DNA from: Tilletia caries
Lineage: Eukaryota; Basidiomycota; Exobasidiomycetes; Tilletiales; Tilletiaceae
Reading direction: 5' to 3'
Length of the DNA stretch: 64,000 nt
NCBI GenBank assembly: GCA_032718865.1
Contig: JALUTQ010000004.1
Span: forward strand, 124,001 to 188,000
Shown here: positions 53,232 to 64,000 of the stretch, one piece after another
Layout: each line of letters starts with the position of its first letter
Position numbering within the stretch: position 1 is the stretch's first letter
Position numbers and translations under genes: made by a program
Notes under the pieces: model-generated
The model's input: the letters and a program-made list of their open reading frames with translations, nothing else
What the model was told of the DNA's origin: nothing
The model's database searches: none

Positions 53232-56200
53232 ATGCTTCTGATGGCCGACCTCGATGTGCAGACTGCGAAAATGCGGGTGTGCAAGAGACCTCGAAACGTG
53301 AGTCGGTCGGAGGCAGACGAGGTCGAGATGGATGCGCCCGAGGACGTTGAAGGGAGCGTGGAGCCGACACCTTCGTCGCCCGCCCAGCAGCCTCAAACCG
53401 AAGAGGCTGGCGAGAAGGACCCCGCCGCCACCCAACCAGCGCGTCGGCCATCAGCACGGACCTCTCGGATCGCCTCCTCCTCCGCCAGCGACCCGCACAA
53501 AACCCGCGGCGCCTGGAATCGAGGCCAGGCCGGCCCACTCTTCACTCCGGGCAGCATCAAAGTGGCCACCCCGAGTCCGTGGCCTCTCGACGGTATACCC
53601 GTACCCCTGGGTTTTCGGCCAAGTAAAGAGAGCAATGTGGGTCGATTGCAGACAGATGCGCGGAAGAGCAATTTTGCGTCGGTGGTGGAGCAGGTTAGGG
53701 AGATGCAGGATATGGAGTGGTACCCGGGCAAAGTGTTCGATCCTCGTCGGCTGCGGGGTATGGTGAGGCGGGCGGATGGGGATGCTTTGGAGGAGGAGCA
53801 GGAGCAGGAGGGGGCGGGGAGTGCTGATGATGGACAAGGGTTTGCGATACCCTTCCAGCATCCGAATCTCGATGTGAAGGCGTATGAGCTCCTTGACGAA
53901 GAGTGAGTAGTGTATCCCCCCCTTTTCCCCTCCAGCTCATCAGAATGCAGCATTCAACCTCACTTGTGCTCCTTACAGATCAGCGAATGCCTTCCTTGCC
54001 TCAGGTCCAGCTGGCTCTCAAAGCTCAGCGGCCGCCCGGAACCTCCCAGCGGTGCAAGGGTCGTCCTCTTCACAGCCCACCGACAAGACGGATCCACCCC
54101 GCCCCAGCCAAGGCTCGACCGATACAGCTACCCTTCTGAGCCGACTTTCAGGCACAGAACGATTCATCGCTGGCTTCAAGGAAGTCGGGCCCCGGAATGA
54201 CGCTGACCAGGGTGGGGCCCGAGTCTTCATGGGTGTTCCCGAGCCCAAGCAAGAGGTCCTCATCCCCCGATTGGGATCGGCTGACGTGCGTGAGTATCGA
54301 CGGCCGCGTCTCCACACACTTGGGGCACCTCTTCCTTCTTTTTGAGCGGTGTAAGCTAATTTGACTTTCTTTCCGGCCTCAGCTGGAACGGGAAGAGGAC
54401 AGGCCAAGGAGAAGGTCCATGTTCTGAATGCGGGAGGCGTAGTCTACGATCTTGCATGGCGGCCGGTGCCCCCCGTACTTGCCCACGGTGAGTCTCCGCG
54501 CGCGCCCAGCCTCAAGTCGTATCTCTTCCTGACCTTTTGGATCTCGCCTGCAGGTCCCGAGTATCTTGTCGTTTCCGCCGCTGAGGGGATCGACGTTCGA
54601 ACGCCCCTGGGAAGCACATGTCCTTCAGGCACTCCGGGTACCCTCCAAGTTTGGAGCCTTAACCCAGTTTCAGCCGATCCTCATCAGTCGACGACACCCA
54701 GCGACCCGAAGGGTAAAGGGAAGGCAGTAGAAAAAGATTTGGAGAAAGAAGCCGAGGCCGATTCGACCGTCGCGCTTCAGATGGTCATCCACCACGAGTA
54801 CGGAACTGCGATGGCGGTCGAGTGGTGTCCGAATGGACACGACTTCCGGTCCAAGGTGAGCTCCCTGTGGTAGATTATCTCTACACTCTCTCTCTCCCCC
54901 TTGCGCTCATCTATCTCTCGATGATCATTTTAAAGCGGGGCGATGATAAGGACCGGCCATTGAGAAGACTGGGATTGCTTGCGGGGGTCTTTCATGACGG
55001 GACGATTCGCATCTTGTCGGTCCCTCATCCAGACGATGTTCGGGCTGCGGCGGCGGCGTCGGGCCAGGCGACTGCATCGGACAAGCCACTGCGAGGTACG
55101 TTGACTTCCTTTTGGCTCACAGTAGGACGCTGGTCAGGGATCGAAGTTGACTGATCGTTGTGTCTGCCTTTATCAGTCCGACTTCAAGCCGTTTTGACTT
55201 TGACGGCACCTCGTGCAGTGCCATCTTGTCTATGCTGGGCAGGTGGAGAACTGCTCGCGGCTGGATTTAGCGACGGTACGTCGTGGCATCGCAGCCCATG
55301 TTCGCTTCAACCACCATCATTGACATGCCACGCTCGATTCAACACAGGCCACGTTGGAGTATGGCAAACAGGGGAGCTGCTGCGGTCGGGATCCCCTACA
55401 GGTGAGGTTTGCCTCCTCCTCCTCGCCGTATCTGCCAGTCAACTCTCCTAACATAGTGTTTCTCCTGCTTCAGCTTATCCAAGCCACTTCATCTTCTTCC
55501 AAGAAGGTTACATCACCTCGGTCGCCTGGTCCCTAATTCCGTACCAAGACGCTTCGGGCGTATACCACCCCGAGTCGCCATTTCTACCCCATGTCCTGTT
55601 CACCACAAACACGGACGGTGCAAATGGCATCTTGGATTTACACGATCCCTTCATGGGCTGGGGCCCGGATGCGCAACGTGGTCGCAGTAAGCCTGATAGC
55701 AAATAGCATCGACACGAGAATACACCACTTACCCACTTTTCCCAATCCCACAGCGCCGCTGTCCAAGATCATTTGGTCTCCACAGATCGAGCGTTTCGTC
55801 TGTGATGCAGGAGATGGTACGGTCAGGCTCATGACCCATCGATACGGGACTTTGGGAGCCATGAGACGGATCGCCAATGCGCGAGGTCGCATCTTGGTTC
55901 GTATCGTCTCGCATGCGCAAAGACTAGACGTGAACCACGGATGAATGCTCACTCCTTCCACAACGTGTGGCCTTCATTCTGTCCAGACCTTGGCAACGTC
56001 GCCACAACACGCGTTCTTGGCGTACGGGAGCGCCGATGGATGTTTGCGCATCACCAACATCGTTCGGACTATCCTTGGGCCAAGGGGAACAGCAAATCAA
56101 CCGAAACCAAACACACAAGTGAGTGATAGTGCTACATCTACGCTCGCCTCTGCATCACTGAGCAGTGATGTGTCTTTCTTCACAAATTCCGGCTTGAACA

Positions 56201-57819
56201 TCGAAAGGCTGTGGCGAAGGCGTTCCGACTCGATCATGATCGGTCCAATGGCAAGTTGAGATTTGTGGACAACTTCCTTCCAGAGTTCGCGGCCAAGCTA
56301 CAAGAGGTAAGCGTTGCCCGAAGCAGATGCAGGTGTTTGTCAAGATCGCTACGCAGCACTGACATTGGCTCTTTCCCAGGACGGTTCGAGACGCGGCGGA
56401 TTGAAAATGAAGCATAATGCGTTCCACGAAACGACCGCCTTTCATCCGTCCATCGCCGTTCGTACGGCGGCATGGAACCCGAATCTTGGTCGGGGCCACT
56501 TGATTGCAAGCGGTACGGGAGTCGGCATCGTTCGGATCGATCGCTTCGAGGTCGGCAGTGTCAAGATGACTGGCAAAGTGCTCGCACCGGCAATCGTGGC
56601 CCAACGAAAAGCGCGTGCGCAGATGACCGCGCACACGGCGGGTCTGAGCGTAGGTCCTTCGGAAAGCGAGGGACAGATACAAGAAGCTACGCGACCCGTT
56701 CTTTTTGACGATCTGAAGGACGATGCGGGCTCGGTCCCCTTCTCGACGGTTGATGCGCAAATCGGACTCGACGCGAGCGCGGACCGCGAAACTACATTCG
56801 AGGTCTACGTGCACCAGGCGTTCTTGGAAGGCATGCGCATTAGTTCCCTCGATGATCCTGATGCTGCTGGCACACCACCTAGTGCTCCGAAGCCGCCCAA
56901 GGCACTTCCAAAGCCGAAGCCGGTCAAGGAACCTAAAGTTCCTCAAGAGAAGAAGGTCAAGGAAGACGGTCCGCCGAAGAAGAGAGGTCGGCCGCGGAAG
57001 CATCCCCTGCCGGAAGATGGCCCATCAACTGCAGCCGACGGGTCAGGCGAAATACCGAAGAAGAAGATAGGTCGGCCGCGGAAGTATCCCTTGCCGGAAG
57101 ATGGCCCATCAACCGCTGCTGCGGGGTCAGGCGAGACACCGAAGAAGAGAGGTCGGCCGCGAAAGAACCCCTTACCGGAAGATGCCACGGGGTCAGGCGA
57201 AACACAGGAACAGAAGGAGGAGGGTCCGCCGAAGAAAAGAGGTCGGCCGCGGAAGAATCCTTTGCCGGAAGATGGCCCATCAACCGCTGCTGCGGGGTCA
57301 GGCGAGACACCGAAGAAGAGGGGTCGGCCGCGAAAGAACCCCTTACCGGAAGATGCCACGGGGTCAGGCGAAACAGAGGAACAGAAGGAGAAGGGTCCGC
57401 CGAAGAAAAGAGGTCGGCCGCGGAAGAATCCTTTGCCGGAAGATGGCCCATCAACCGCTGCTGCGGGGTCAGGCGAAACACCGAAGAAGAGAGGTCGGCC
57501 GCGAAAGAACCCCTTACCGGAAGACGCTTCCCCCGAGGCTGGCGACGCTGAGGAACAAGATCAAATCAGCACAGCTACTGCTGCCATGGAGGATAGCGAC
57601 GCCGAGGGATCAATTGCTTCCTCTGGCAAGGGCGCCCCCAGCAGCTCTGTGTCGGTATCAGGCGTGCGGTGGACGGCGTCGGCGAGCGGAGGGCTGGATG
57701 CGGAAGGAGGGAATGCTGATGACGAAGAGGAGTACGAAGAGGAGGAGGAAGAGGAGGAAGATGAACTGTCGTCTCAGTCTGCTGAGCTCACAGATTTGTC
57801 CGACGAGGAAACTCTTTGA
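53232..57819 (+). CDS. WD40 protein with AT-hook array, TFIIIC subunit 6-like (Tfc6/Sfc6/GTF3C2)
   Basis: Twelve exons (53232-53902, 53979-54289, 54383-54487, 54554-54855, 54936-55095, 55177-55275, 55348-55401, 55474-55686, 55754-55896, 55987-56118, 56208-56306, 56380-57819) give 1242 residues. After a disordered N-terminus come WD-like blades: VVYDLAWRP, MAVEWCPNG, LLAGVFHDGTIRILSVP, LLAAGFSDGHVGVWQTGELL, YITSVAWSL, RFVCDAGDGTVRLM, AYGSADGCLRITNI and TAAWNPN. The C-terminus has seven AT-hooks and an acidic end. This matches the TFIIIC WD subunit, which helps contact the B-box side of tRNA genes. ATG 53232 is preferred; 53241 is an alternative. Confidence 0.7.
56965..57530 (+). repeat. in-frame tandem repeat encoding seven AT-hooks
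   Basis: Units of about 60 to 75 bp each encode KK[RK][RI]GRPRK[HYN]PLPED followed by either GPSTAAAGSGETP or ATGSGET-[QE]-EQKE. Two unit types alternate as a higher-order repeat: the stretch from 57091 to 57300 is nearly repeated at 57270-57480. Each unit keeps the GRP core of a minor-groove AT-hook. Confidence 0.9.
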
Positions 57820-58069
57820 TTGAGGAGGAATCAATCTTCCAACACGCAAAAGAAACAGGGCATCGACGAATGAATACATGCAATGTGCATTATTCTCCGT
57901 CTGACTCTTCAACGCAGGGCTGCGTCTTTGAATAGAAGCCGAGCGGTGGTATTGTGATTGCGAAACAGAGGAGCAAAAGAGGAAGGGCCGCTGTACCAAG
58001 CGCACGGGCCAGAAGACCGAAGAAGATCAGGAAGGGGCAAATGAAGAAGAGAGAAAGAAGTGGAAGAGC

Positions 58070-58785
58070 TCAGGCAGTCGCCTCAGCAGTTTGTGTTTTG
58101 GGCCTGGAGATCACGCTGATGCTTCCTGTTAGGCGTCGGAAGAATTCGGGTCAGCGTCAGGTGGGAGGATGCAGGAGGGGTGGAACATAGACGTACGGTG
58201 CTGGACCAAAAGCTGCTCGCGGGGCAGTTGGCCTTCCTCTTGAGCGGGGGTCTTTTGAATGCGGAAGTCGGCGTCGACGAGGACTTGCGTTCTGTAGATC
58301 AAGAAATCAGAACGCGATGAGCTCCTCTGGCGCAAGTAATGCGATAACGAATGAAGGTGAGAAGACTGCTCACCCCTTGGTGATCTTGATGAGACGCTGG
58401 ACAGAGTTGTCCCCGAAGGCGAAGATCCGGTGGTAAGAGGTGGTAGGCTCAGGACGGTCTGGAGAAGGAGCGGATGGCAGAAGAGAGTGAGAAGGATGAG
58501 CCTTCGATATGGCACGCGGGGAGAAGGAAAGCCCTCAAAAAGAACAAACGAAAGAAACTCACTGCCATCCTCCCCAGGAGGTCCAATAGGGTCGGAGGTC
58601 GCAATGGTGTAGGAGACGTAGTCCTTGCCCGACCGGGTCGCCTTGACTTCTGGGTCGGCGACGAGACGGCCGATGAGCTGGATGCGGGCAACGTCGGCTG
58701 CGGATGCGGTGGTGGAGAAGGACGCCGCTCGGCTCGCTGCGGCGGCTGGCGCAGAGATGCGGCTGAAAGTGCGGAGGAGGGACAT
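58070..58785 (-). CDS. RIM1: mitochondrial single-stranded DNA-binding protein
   Basis: Four exons (58563-58785, 58374-58458, 58197-58291, 58070-58125) give 152 residues. The presequence MSLLRTFSRISAPAAAASRA is typical for mitochondria. The OB-fold follows: ARIQLIGRLVADPEVKATRS, DYVSYTIATSDP, YHRIFAFGDNSVQRLIKITK, TQVLVDADFRIQK and the strand SISVISRPK. It coats single-stranded mtDNA during replication. Length and order match SSB/Rim1. Confidence 0.92.
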
Positions 58786-59842
58786 TGTTGCTGATGCGAA
58801 GGCGGCGAGTGCGTGATCTTTGAGCTGAGGAAGGTGATGGATGTGGATGTCTGTCTGGTGCGTGCGGGAAGGACGGGGCGAGCTTTACTTCTGTTTCTTC
58901 CGAGCTCGAACGCGTCGCGTCGCGTGTCTTGAGGGGAGATTCGGAGTTTTGTGTAAGGGTTGCCACGTGGCTCTCAATCGCCGAGGGCTTGAAAGAATGA
59001 ATGCCTCATTTCGGAGTCGGCTCATCCACCCCACCGCAGCAAGGTGATGGCTCCTTCTTGACGTCCACCACCTACTACCGAGGGCCGCCTATGAGGAAGG
59101 ATCCAAGGTACGAAGCAGCCACTCGAAGCGTCTCGCTCGTCAAGAATTGGAACGGAGCCCAGCGACGCTTCTACCAGCATTGGAACCTGAACGGATCGCG
59201 TCGCAACTCGGCTGGACGAAAGGCCTCCCATTGTTCTTCCCCCTACTCTCTCCGAAGGCTGGCAATTACTGTGTTGCTTCCTCTCAAAGAGAAGACGAAG
59301 GTGACTCGCGTACCAAACCATCTTGTTAGTTCGAGACTTCCGATTTCCAAAAGCATTGCCCTTGGCATTTGCGCCTGCGCGTCTTCCTCTCATCGTCGAA
59401 CCAGGCGAAGCGCTCAGATCTTTTGCGTTTGCCCTCGAAGGGAGATTTTCAGGTTCTGACTTTGACCCTTCTTTTTTTTCTTCCATCTGCTTTTCCCCTT
59501 CTTCCCTCTCATCCTCTCAATCCCCACCGCCACCCTCTGCCTCTTGCTTCTCTCACCATCAAATTCTAATTCGATCCACTCCTGTCGCGCACAGCGAGAT
59601 CCGGCTCTTACGTCGACGCCCACGTGCTGCTTTCTCTAGCTGATCACTCGGCCCTCCCTTCTGTAACCCTTTCCTCACCTGGTTATCCGTCTCTCTCATA
59701 TCTTCCCCAATCCTCCACCTTCCTCCTCTTCGATACCAATTCTCGTCTGAACAGCTCTGTTTCCTCCCTCAATCTCTCCATCACACCTTGCTCCCCTTCA
59801 TCGTCCTTTTCACCGCACCTCATCCACCGTTCCATATCCACC
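58786..59842 (+). other. promoter regions of mtSSB (-) and the RBM5-like gene (+)
   Basis: About 1.06 kb. The half next to the plus-strand gene is strongly pyrimidine-rich (59465-59830). The frame of the RBM5-like gene is open back to 59624 without a better ATG. No separate gene is supported. Confidence 0.4.
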
Positions 59843-62504
59843 ATGTCAAGCATAGTATCCTCTAGCGCCCTGTCCGCCGATACAGCTGCTGCCCTCATGG
59901 ACATCGACGGCGCCGATCTCGGGGACACCGGAGGTTTCGCGGATATTGACGAGGACGCCAGCGACGACGAGCCGACCCAGGTCCTCATGATCGTGAACCT
60001 CAACGAACAGCTCAACGCACGCGACATCGGACTCGCATTCCATGCACACTTTGATCCTGTCATCAACCCCGATCAGAGTCCGTCGACATCAGGTCGTTGG
60101 CTCAGAAAGGTCTTTACTCTGCACACCTTGCCTGGGGAAGGGAACGCATCGTCCGGCAATACTGGAAAGGCTTTTGCAGTCTGCTCCGACATCGCCACGG
60201 CCCAGCAGGTGATTGACACCTTCGAAGCGCAATACCTCGAAGCGGATGTCGACGAAGGCTTTCGCCTCAAGCTACCAGAGGATGCCTCGAAGCGGCTTGT
60301 GGAGGCCGGTGGCGTTCCTAGCGAAGGGGCCTCGAGTACAGACCAGCTATTGATCTGCTTCGCGTCCCCGACGGTCTTCAAGCAATGTCACAAAGACGAC
60401 ACCCGCGGTGAGAAGGACACGTTCGCAGTGCAACTGGATTGGGGCGAAACAAGATTCAGCTACCGGGATCCCTCGTACGGAGTCCAATGCTGGAACGCAG
60501 CCGAGGAGTTGAGTCTTCTTCACCCCTCCCCCAACACTGACTCATCCGCCAAAGCACACCAAGGACCTAACAACGACACGCCAACGCCCCTGCCCGTGAT
60601 AAACGGACTCCCTGCAAAGCCGCCCGCATCTTCGAATCCGATAGAGCCCTCGCCGAACAAGAAACGGTCGCGCTCAGCCATGATCCGCGAAGAACTCAAG
60701 TCCAGTGCAGCGCGGTCGCAGGAGCCGATCACCAGCAGTGATGCGTTCATCAAGGCGTTACAGCAAGCTAAGCTTGACTTTATACGCGAACAGATTTCCT
60801 ATGGCGTACCACTATTGATCCCTCCCGAGCTACAAGGCGCTCTTGCGACCGTGGGGATGCGGGCGGTCGACCAGCCGCTTTCGTCAAGTATGCCGCCGCC
60901 GCCTACCCCGATTCGCCTTCAAGGTGGTATGCTGCAACTTTCGCCAGGGGGTCCATCTGGTTCTCCAACTACTGGATCGCTTGCAGTCGCGACCAAAGTG
61001 GCCAACGGTTCCGGCGCTCTTGCTTCTCCTTTCACGCCTTCCACTTCCGCAGGCCTGGTAGCACAGCCATCGACAACACCGATTCTCACACCTGTGGCAC
61101 CTCCTCCGCCAGTGAGCTCGAGCAGTGGTCCACCGTCACGCTTCTTACCGGCTCGGCCGTCGTTTCAGACGATTGAGGAGGCGGCGAAGTTGAAGGAACA
61201 AGCGGAACGATTGAAAGGGACAGAGGTTGCTGGAACGACAGCGACATCGCCGTCTGCCGTGGCGTCTGCTGGCACGGGGGCGATTCGTACCGTGTCGGGC
61301 TCTTCGCCGTCGAAGCGGAAAGCGAGCTTGTCGATGGTGCCTGGAGAGGATCGCAAGCGGTCCTTCAGCGAGGCGGCTTCGCCAACACAACAGAGGTCTG
61401 CAACGGAGCTGGAGGAAGTACCACCGCAGCCTGCTTTGCCTCTGAAATCGTGAGTGCGACATGGATGCGGCCTTCTCGCAAGCGGGTACTGACATTCTTG
61501 TGGGGATTCGTGTATTGTGTACAGGCGATGGGACATAGTTGAGAGCAAAACACAGAGCCAGCCGGTGGCGGTGCCAAATCCAGAGCCTGCTCACAAGAAG
61601 GTTCGCATTATGGAGCCGACCCCAGCGCAGGTGAGTACGAATACTTCTCTGAGATCGAACCAGACACCAGCGTCTAACATTCTGACATCCTCCTTCACAT
61701 CCACAGATTCAAGCGCCAGTTCCGCAAGCTTCTATTTTACCGCCTACTCAAGTTCGCGCGGCGACGAGAACTCGGCAGCCCTCGCATCGCTCTTCGTCCG
61801 GGCGCATCGGCTCGATCCCTGCACCTGCCCAAGCGCCACCTTCCCTCATCGCCGCCTCTCCCTCGGCTTCCTCCTCCCACCACTACCATCAAAACGGACA
61901 GGGCCCCCCCTCGAATGCCGCACCGCAGCCAAATGGCTCTGACCCTCTGTCACCTCTAGAGGTGCCCTCTGGGATGCGACTCCCTGCGCCTATGGACGGC
62001 CTGACGCGATCTTTGAGCAGTCGGAACGGCGAGGTGCCCCGTGACTTTGACTTCTGCAACCAGGAGCGCATGCTGTGCCTGCTGTGTTTGCGGCAATTCA
62101 AGAGCGTGCTGACGCTCAGGAAGCATGAGGCCGAGTCGCAATTGCACGAGGTGAGTGTGCTTTGGCATCGTCTGGCTGCTTTACCTTCCTTGTGAACCGA
62201 GAGTGGACAGCTGATTTGGCTTTTATTTCTGCAGACAAACTTGGATAAACCGGAGGTTCGACGTGCAGGTGCTGCTCGGCTTATCCAGACCTATCTCAAG
62301 GCCGCGGCATTGTCCGCGGGGGGCGAAGTATCTGGCCCTGCTTCCATGGGCGCGCCGCCGCCGGCCGCAGCATCTGTGTCGGGCGAACCGAGTGCTGCGA
62401 ATGGAGGAACGACGGCCACAGCTGCGTCGGCGTACCGTGATCGGGAGCTGGAGCGGCGAGCTGTGTTTGGGCACGGTGGGTCCTCAGTCGGCGGAGGTGT
62501 CTAG
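59843..62504 (+). CDS. RBM5/RBM10-like zinc-finger protein
   Basis: Four exons (59843-61449, 61525-61630, 61707-62150, 62235-62504) give 808 residues from MSSIVSSSALSADTAAALMD. Most is disordered. The recognisable part is near the C-terminus: a C2H2 finger FCNQERMLCLLCLRQFKSVL then RKHEAESQLHETNLDKPEVR, and the tail YRDRELERRAVFG. In RBM5/10, a splicing regulator, the same finger and the YRDRAAERR element occur, followed by a G-patch. Here the protein stops soon after the tail, so no G-patch is present. The N-terminal block (VLMIVNLNEQLNARDIGLAF) may be a diverged RNA-binding fold. Confidence 0.7.
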
Positions 62505-64000
62505 AGGGAGGCCTTGTATCCGCCCGGCCAGGCGGATTCTCCTGTCCTTCCTCCGCAGACCGCAACGCTGTGATTGCCTTTGGCCACGCGCAATCATAGA
62601 GTTTGACGTGACTGAGACAAGTGCATGCGTATGGAACGCCGTTTGGGTCAGCCTTTCAGGTCGCCCCACATTTTTCCAGGGTCGCCCAAACTTTCCACTA
62701 CTACTAAGTATACCACTGCCCAATCACCCCTACCCATCCTCAAACCCACGCAACGCCCATTGCTGCGCCTATCCGTCTGCGCCTGTCTTGCAGCACGTCT
62801 CGCGCGCGCTTTTTCTGCCGACTCTGCGGACCCTTCTCCTTTCTCCGCCGCTGTCCAGCTGGGTGCTTACTGCTGGTACCAATCGCTGATCACTTCTTCT
62901 CTCGCCAGTCATCTCCAACTTTGTTCAATCCTTATTGTTGCAGCCTCTTCGGATCTTCACGCCTGCTCCTTGCCGGCTACAGCTTGCGCTTTGCGCGCTC
63001 TCGAATCTCGTCATGGCGGCAGGCTTCAAGGGCCATCCATTTTTGACCTGAGGTGAGTGCGCCCGCTTTCCTACATGCACAGTGCTCAATGCTCATCACC
63101 ATTCTCTTGCGCTGCACCTTGCCTTACAGCCACACGACCGCGCAGCAACGATGAATCATTGACCGGCGAGTCACTCTGTCCTGTGCGCGTGTGATCAGGG
63201 CTCGGGTGCTGTGTAAGGTGAGACGGCTACTTCCCAAATCACGGCATACATCCATTATTTCGTTCACTGATAATCGATTACAATCTTCCACAGCTACTCG
63301 CACGCTGTACGGCATACACACCGGGGCTCAACGGACTCGATACCAATATATGAAGGCAGGTTCATAGGCATTAGTCCTTACTGCGCACGCGGTGCGATGC
63401 TCTGCTGACAGCTTTTGTATATTGTGCTTTGCGCCGTTTCAGATCCCAAAGGCCAAAGCAGGTAAGCTGTCGCTCCACCATTCATGTCTGCGCGTGGGAC
63501 TGCACCAAGTCACTGACCACCTACACCTCCCCTCTTCAGACTCGTCCCCGGGTTGCATACCCCCAACCTCTCACCCGCGTCGACCTATGGCGACACATAA
63601 CGATGCACGGGCATGATCATGCACTGAAATGAGAACGGCACATTGAAATGATGCCTCCAGCCCATCCATCCTCTTGACCTCTTCACTCCACTGACTGATA
63701 ACCTCGCCACCCAGCTCTGTGCTTCCTGGCACTCTATCACGCATCCATCATGTCATCATCGAACAAGGAACGAGTGAGTGGGTTACGTCTTATCACTTAT
63801 GCGACTGTTGTGTACATATAGGCTTGTAGGACCTAGCTGGCCTGAGCAATACCAGAACTGAGAGCATGTCACCAACGATGAGTGCGAATGGAGGCAACGA
63901 AGGAGCAGGAACGGCATTGTAGACGTACGGACGTGGCCGAAGTATCTGTAGGAAGCAAAGAGAAGTGTTCGGGAGGTCAACAAGGTCATGCATGGTCCCT
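62505..64000. other. right end of window, no assignable gene
   Basis: About 1.5 kb. ATG at 63750 starts MSSSNKER immediately before a GTGAGTG donor, and ATG at 63013 starts MAAGFKGHPFLT with a stop at the next donor-like site; either could be the first exon of a gene continuing beyond the window. I see no domain. Confidence 0.3.

Overview
The window is nuclear DNA from a fungus, most likely a basidiomycete. Genes sit on both strands and are dense. Nearly all carry several short introns (about 50-110 nt, GTGAG/GTAAG donors and CAG/TAG acceptors), and intergenic spaces are short. The families present (Rna14, Yra1/ALYREF, signal peptide peptidase, Hnt3 aprataxin, Pkh/PDK1, Rpn3, Gal7, TFIIIC-like, mtSSB) are ordinary eukaryotic ones. 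DUF6589 plus RecQ genes, and the intron density, point to Basidiomycota; I cannot name the genus. Exon models were built by eye from splice signals, reading phase and family motifs. For almost all of them the summed exon length divides by three.

Left arm (1-22.9 kb). In order: the C-terminal part of a His/Pro/Gly-rich protein; ZNF830-like protein (-); RNA14 (+); a METTL6/Trm140-type tRNA m3C methyltransferase (-); YRA1/ALYREF (+); an Fe-S L-serine dehydratase with a mitochondrial-like presequence (+); an Asp-rich secreted, possibly GPI-anchored protein (-); a small probably mitochondrial protein (-); signal peptide peptidase (+); aprataxin/Hnt3 (-); and a secreted type-B carboxylesterase (-) whose frame is interrupted by one in-frame TGA.

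Transposon island (about 23.9-41.95 kb). A ~120-bp inverted repeat (23.89 and 28.75 kb) brackets an AT-rich block and a complete 2.45-kb LTR element (TSD GATCC). A DUF6589 gene (+, 30.0-38.6 kb) is split by an LTR-internal-LTR-internal-LTR array of a related element (TSD GTTCT). One of its internal copies is in turn split by a 768-bp hAT-like MITE (18-bp TIR, 8-bp TSD). A RecQ-like helicase (-) converges on the DUF6589 gene. The LTR elements encode no recognisable pol. They carry one long Ser/Pro/Thr-rich ORF with paired R-x-R-x-A-W-L-x-x-R motifs; in the second family this ORF follows an FHA-like domain. The two families share LTR ends, primer-binding site and a pre-PPT hairpin. The island ends in two 80-bp tRNA-like repeats that abut a decayed myosin light-chain (Cdc4/Mlc1) gene.

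Right arm (43.8-64 kb). An AhpD-like fungal protein (+), PDK1-type kinase (+), Apq12-like membrane protein (-), RPN3 (+), GAL7 (-), a TFIIIC-like WD40/AT-hook protein (+), mitochondrial SSB (-) and an RBM5/10-like zinc-finger protein (+), then ~1.5 kb with no assignable gene.

The genes are mostly unrelated housekeeping functions, often in divergent pairs over 100-360 bp promoters. The biologically novel part is the nested mobile-element island and the decay of the genes on both its edges.
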